From assembly GCA_964407855.1 (NCBI GenBank), contig CAYOXI010000093.1, forward strand, positions 1 through 6,956: 6,956 nt of DNA, given 5' to 3'. The DNA is from SHZI01 sp964407855 (GTDB taxonomy: Bacteria > Pseudomonadota > Gammaproteobacteria > Steroidobacterales > GCA-2729495). Below are positions 5,809-6,956 of the stretch, one piece after another (positions within the stretch are counted from its first letter, which is position 1; each line of letters opens with the position of its first letter). Made by a program: the position numbers and the translations under genes. The notes beneath the pieces are model-generated. The model made no database searches. It was not told the DNA's origin and was given only the letters and a program-made list of their open reading frames with translations.

Positions 5809-6956
5809 ATGCAACAGCCGATCTGGACGGCAGCGCTGGCCGTCGTCGCGTGGGCCCTGGCCACGGCCGCCGCGGCACAGCCCGCTGCCGGGCAGCCCGC
5901 GGGCTCGCCGCCCGCCGCGGACCGCTACCTGCTGATCCACGCCGGGACGCTGCTCGCCGTGCCGGGCAAGCCGCCGGCCCGCGACATGACGGTGGTGGTC
6001 CGCAACGACCAGATCGCAGAGGTGCTCGGCGGCATACGTTCCCCGGAGGAAGCCGGCCTGCCGGCCGGTTCCGGCGTCGAGGTGATCGACCTCCGCGATC
6101 ATTTTGTGCTGCCGGGCCTGATGGATGCCCATGTGCACCTGGAGCGGAAGCCCAGCTTTGCCCGCCGGCGGGTAGAGCGCGGCGACCGGGAGCCGCCGAC
6201 GCCGGCCCAGGGCGCCGTCAATGCGATGGTGTATGCGCGGCGGAACCTGGCTGCCGGCTTCACGACGGTGAGGGATCTCGGGTCCAACGACCAGTCTGTC
6301 TTTGCCGTGCGCAATGCCATCAATGAGGGGCGCATGATCGGTCCCAGGATTCTGGTAGCGGGCTCATCGGTGGCGGTCACCGGCGGCCACGGCGACGGCA
6401 TACCGATTGAACGCACAGCCGACGGCGCGGAGCGCCTGGCCAACGCCACCTGCGACGGCGTCGCCGAATGCCGTCAGGCAGTCCGTTTCCAGTACAAGCT
6501 GGGTGCCGACGTGATCAAGTTCACGGCGACCGGTGGCTTCGGCTCCAACACCGGCCTCGATCCACAGCTGTTTCCCGACGAAGTCGAGGCCATTGTCAGC
6601 ACCGCACACCTGCTCGGCCTGAAGGCGACCGCGCACGCCTATTCCGCCGTCGCGATCAAGGACGCGATCCGTGCCGGCGTGGACTCCATCGAACACGGTT
6701 TCCTGCTCGATGACGAAGCCATCGCGATGATGAAGAAGGCCGGCGTGTGGCTGGTGCCCACCCTGTCGGCCAGCTATCCGCCGCCGATCTTCCGGATTCC
6801 CGACCCGCCCTCGGTGAAGCTGCGCAATGAGTACCGCGCCTTCGAGCGGGCCTACGAGGCCGGTGTGAGGATCGCCTTTGGCACCGATGCCGGCACCTTT
6901 ACCCACGGCACCAACGCCAAGGAGTTCGAGCTGATGGTGGGCTTCGGCATGCGTCC
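5809..6956 (+). CDS. Exported metal-dependent amidohydrolase, imidazolonepropionase / Xaa-dipeptidase type, C-terminus cut by window edge
   Basis: The frame runs from ATG 5809 to the right edge (382 residues). Residues 1-23 are a signal peptide (MQQPIW, hydrophobic core, ATAAAA before Q24), so the enzyme is probably periplasmic. The amidohydrolase ligand set is complete: HxH in DAHVH (H108, H110), the lysine expected to be carboxylated in VIKFTATGG (K237), H276 in TAHAYS, H296 in SIEHGF, and the catalytic aspartate in FGTDAG (D360). TGGHGDG (191-197) and the early VLPGLMDAHVH are typical of the COG1228 group, which includes imidazolonepropionase and the Xaa-Pro and Xaa-Arg/Lys dipeptidases (Sgx9260, Cc2672 type). 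The signal peptide and binuclear-type ligands favour peptide or N-acyl amino acid hydrolysis over histidine catabolism. The family usually has about 420-450 residues, so some 40-70 are missing. GGGGGA (5793-5798) lies ten bases before the start. The neighbour is divergent, so no operon partner is visible. Confidence 0.93.
   Translation, partial: MQQPIWTAALAVVAWALATAAAAQPAAGQPAGSPPAADRYLLIHAGTLLAVPGKPPARDMTVVVRNDQIAEVLGGIRSPEEAGLPAGSGVEVIDLRDHFVLPGLMDAHVHLERKPSFARRRVERGDREPPTPAQGAVNAMVYARRNLAAGFTTVRDLGSNDQSVFAVRNAINEGRMIGPRILVAGSSVAVTGGHGDGIPIERTADGAERLANATCDGVAECRQAVRFQYKLGADVIKFTATGGFGSNTGLDPQLFPDEVEAIVSTAHLLGLKATAHAYSAVAIKDAIRAGVDSIEHGFLLDDEAIAMMKKAGVWLVPTLSASYPPPIFRIPDPPSVKLRNEYRAFERAYEAGVRIAFGTDAGTFTHGTNAKEFELMVGFGMR

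Noticed and set aside
5623..6138. Upstream extension of the lipoprotein reading frame to an ATG at 6138 (minus strand), giving 631 residues
   Set aside because: The extra N-terminus is Arg/Gly/His-rich and antisense to the amidohydrolase. The lipobox and ribosome site fix the start at 5622.
1..6956. CRISPR array, defence island, prophage or transposon
   Set aside because: No spaced direct repeats, transposase, integrase, terminal repeats or tRNA-linked attachment site were seen on either strand.

Overview
This is a GC-rich proteobacterial chromosomal window. A long Gram-negative TonB-dependent receptor, an ErpA close to the Escherichia coli type, and a glutaredoxin-rhodanese fusion of a kind I associate with Xanthomonadales-like gammaproteobacteria all point to a free-living gammaproteobacterium. 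The taxonomic call is an inference from protein style. I see no tRNA, rRNA, CRISPR array, transposase, integrase or attachment site.

Layout. A TonB-dependent outer-membrane receptor runs leftward and leaves the window (528 residues seen, C-terminal barrel missing). Divergent from it, after a short control region with a perfect inverted repeat, lies a 44-codon stub that looks like the first cytoplasmic segment and start of helix 1 of a major facilitator transporter. It breaks off at the stop codon of the next gene, a leftward APH-fold small-molecule kinase of the NahK-like type. Divergent from the kinase is a compact iron-sulfur pair: erpA, then 5 bases later a GTG-started three-domain protein (CGFS monothiol glutaredoxin, cysteine-less A-type/HesB-like domain, rhodanese). 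That pair converges on a leftward lipoprotein with four DUF4397 repeats. The lipoprotein is divergent from a rightward, signal-peptide-bearing, metal-dependent amidohydrolase of the imidazolonepropionase/Xaa-dipeptidase type, which is cut by the right edge (382 residues seen).

How they fit together. The best supported functional unit is erpA plus the glutaredoxin fusion, both in Fe-S cluster handling or delivery and probably co-transcribed and translationally coupled. The receptor, lipoprotein and exported amidohydrolase all belong to the cell envelope, and together suggest scavenging of organic or peptide nutrients, but they are not one operon. The kinase looks like an independent single gene.

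I did not find a clearly new biological system. The two items most worth a second look are the transporter stub, which marks a rearrangement (or assembly) breakpoint, and the fused A-type-carrier-like domain that has lost all three cluster ligands while sitting beside an intact erpA.
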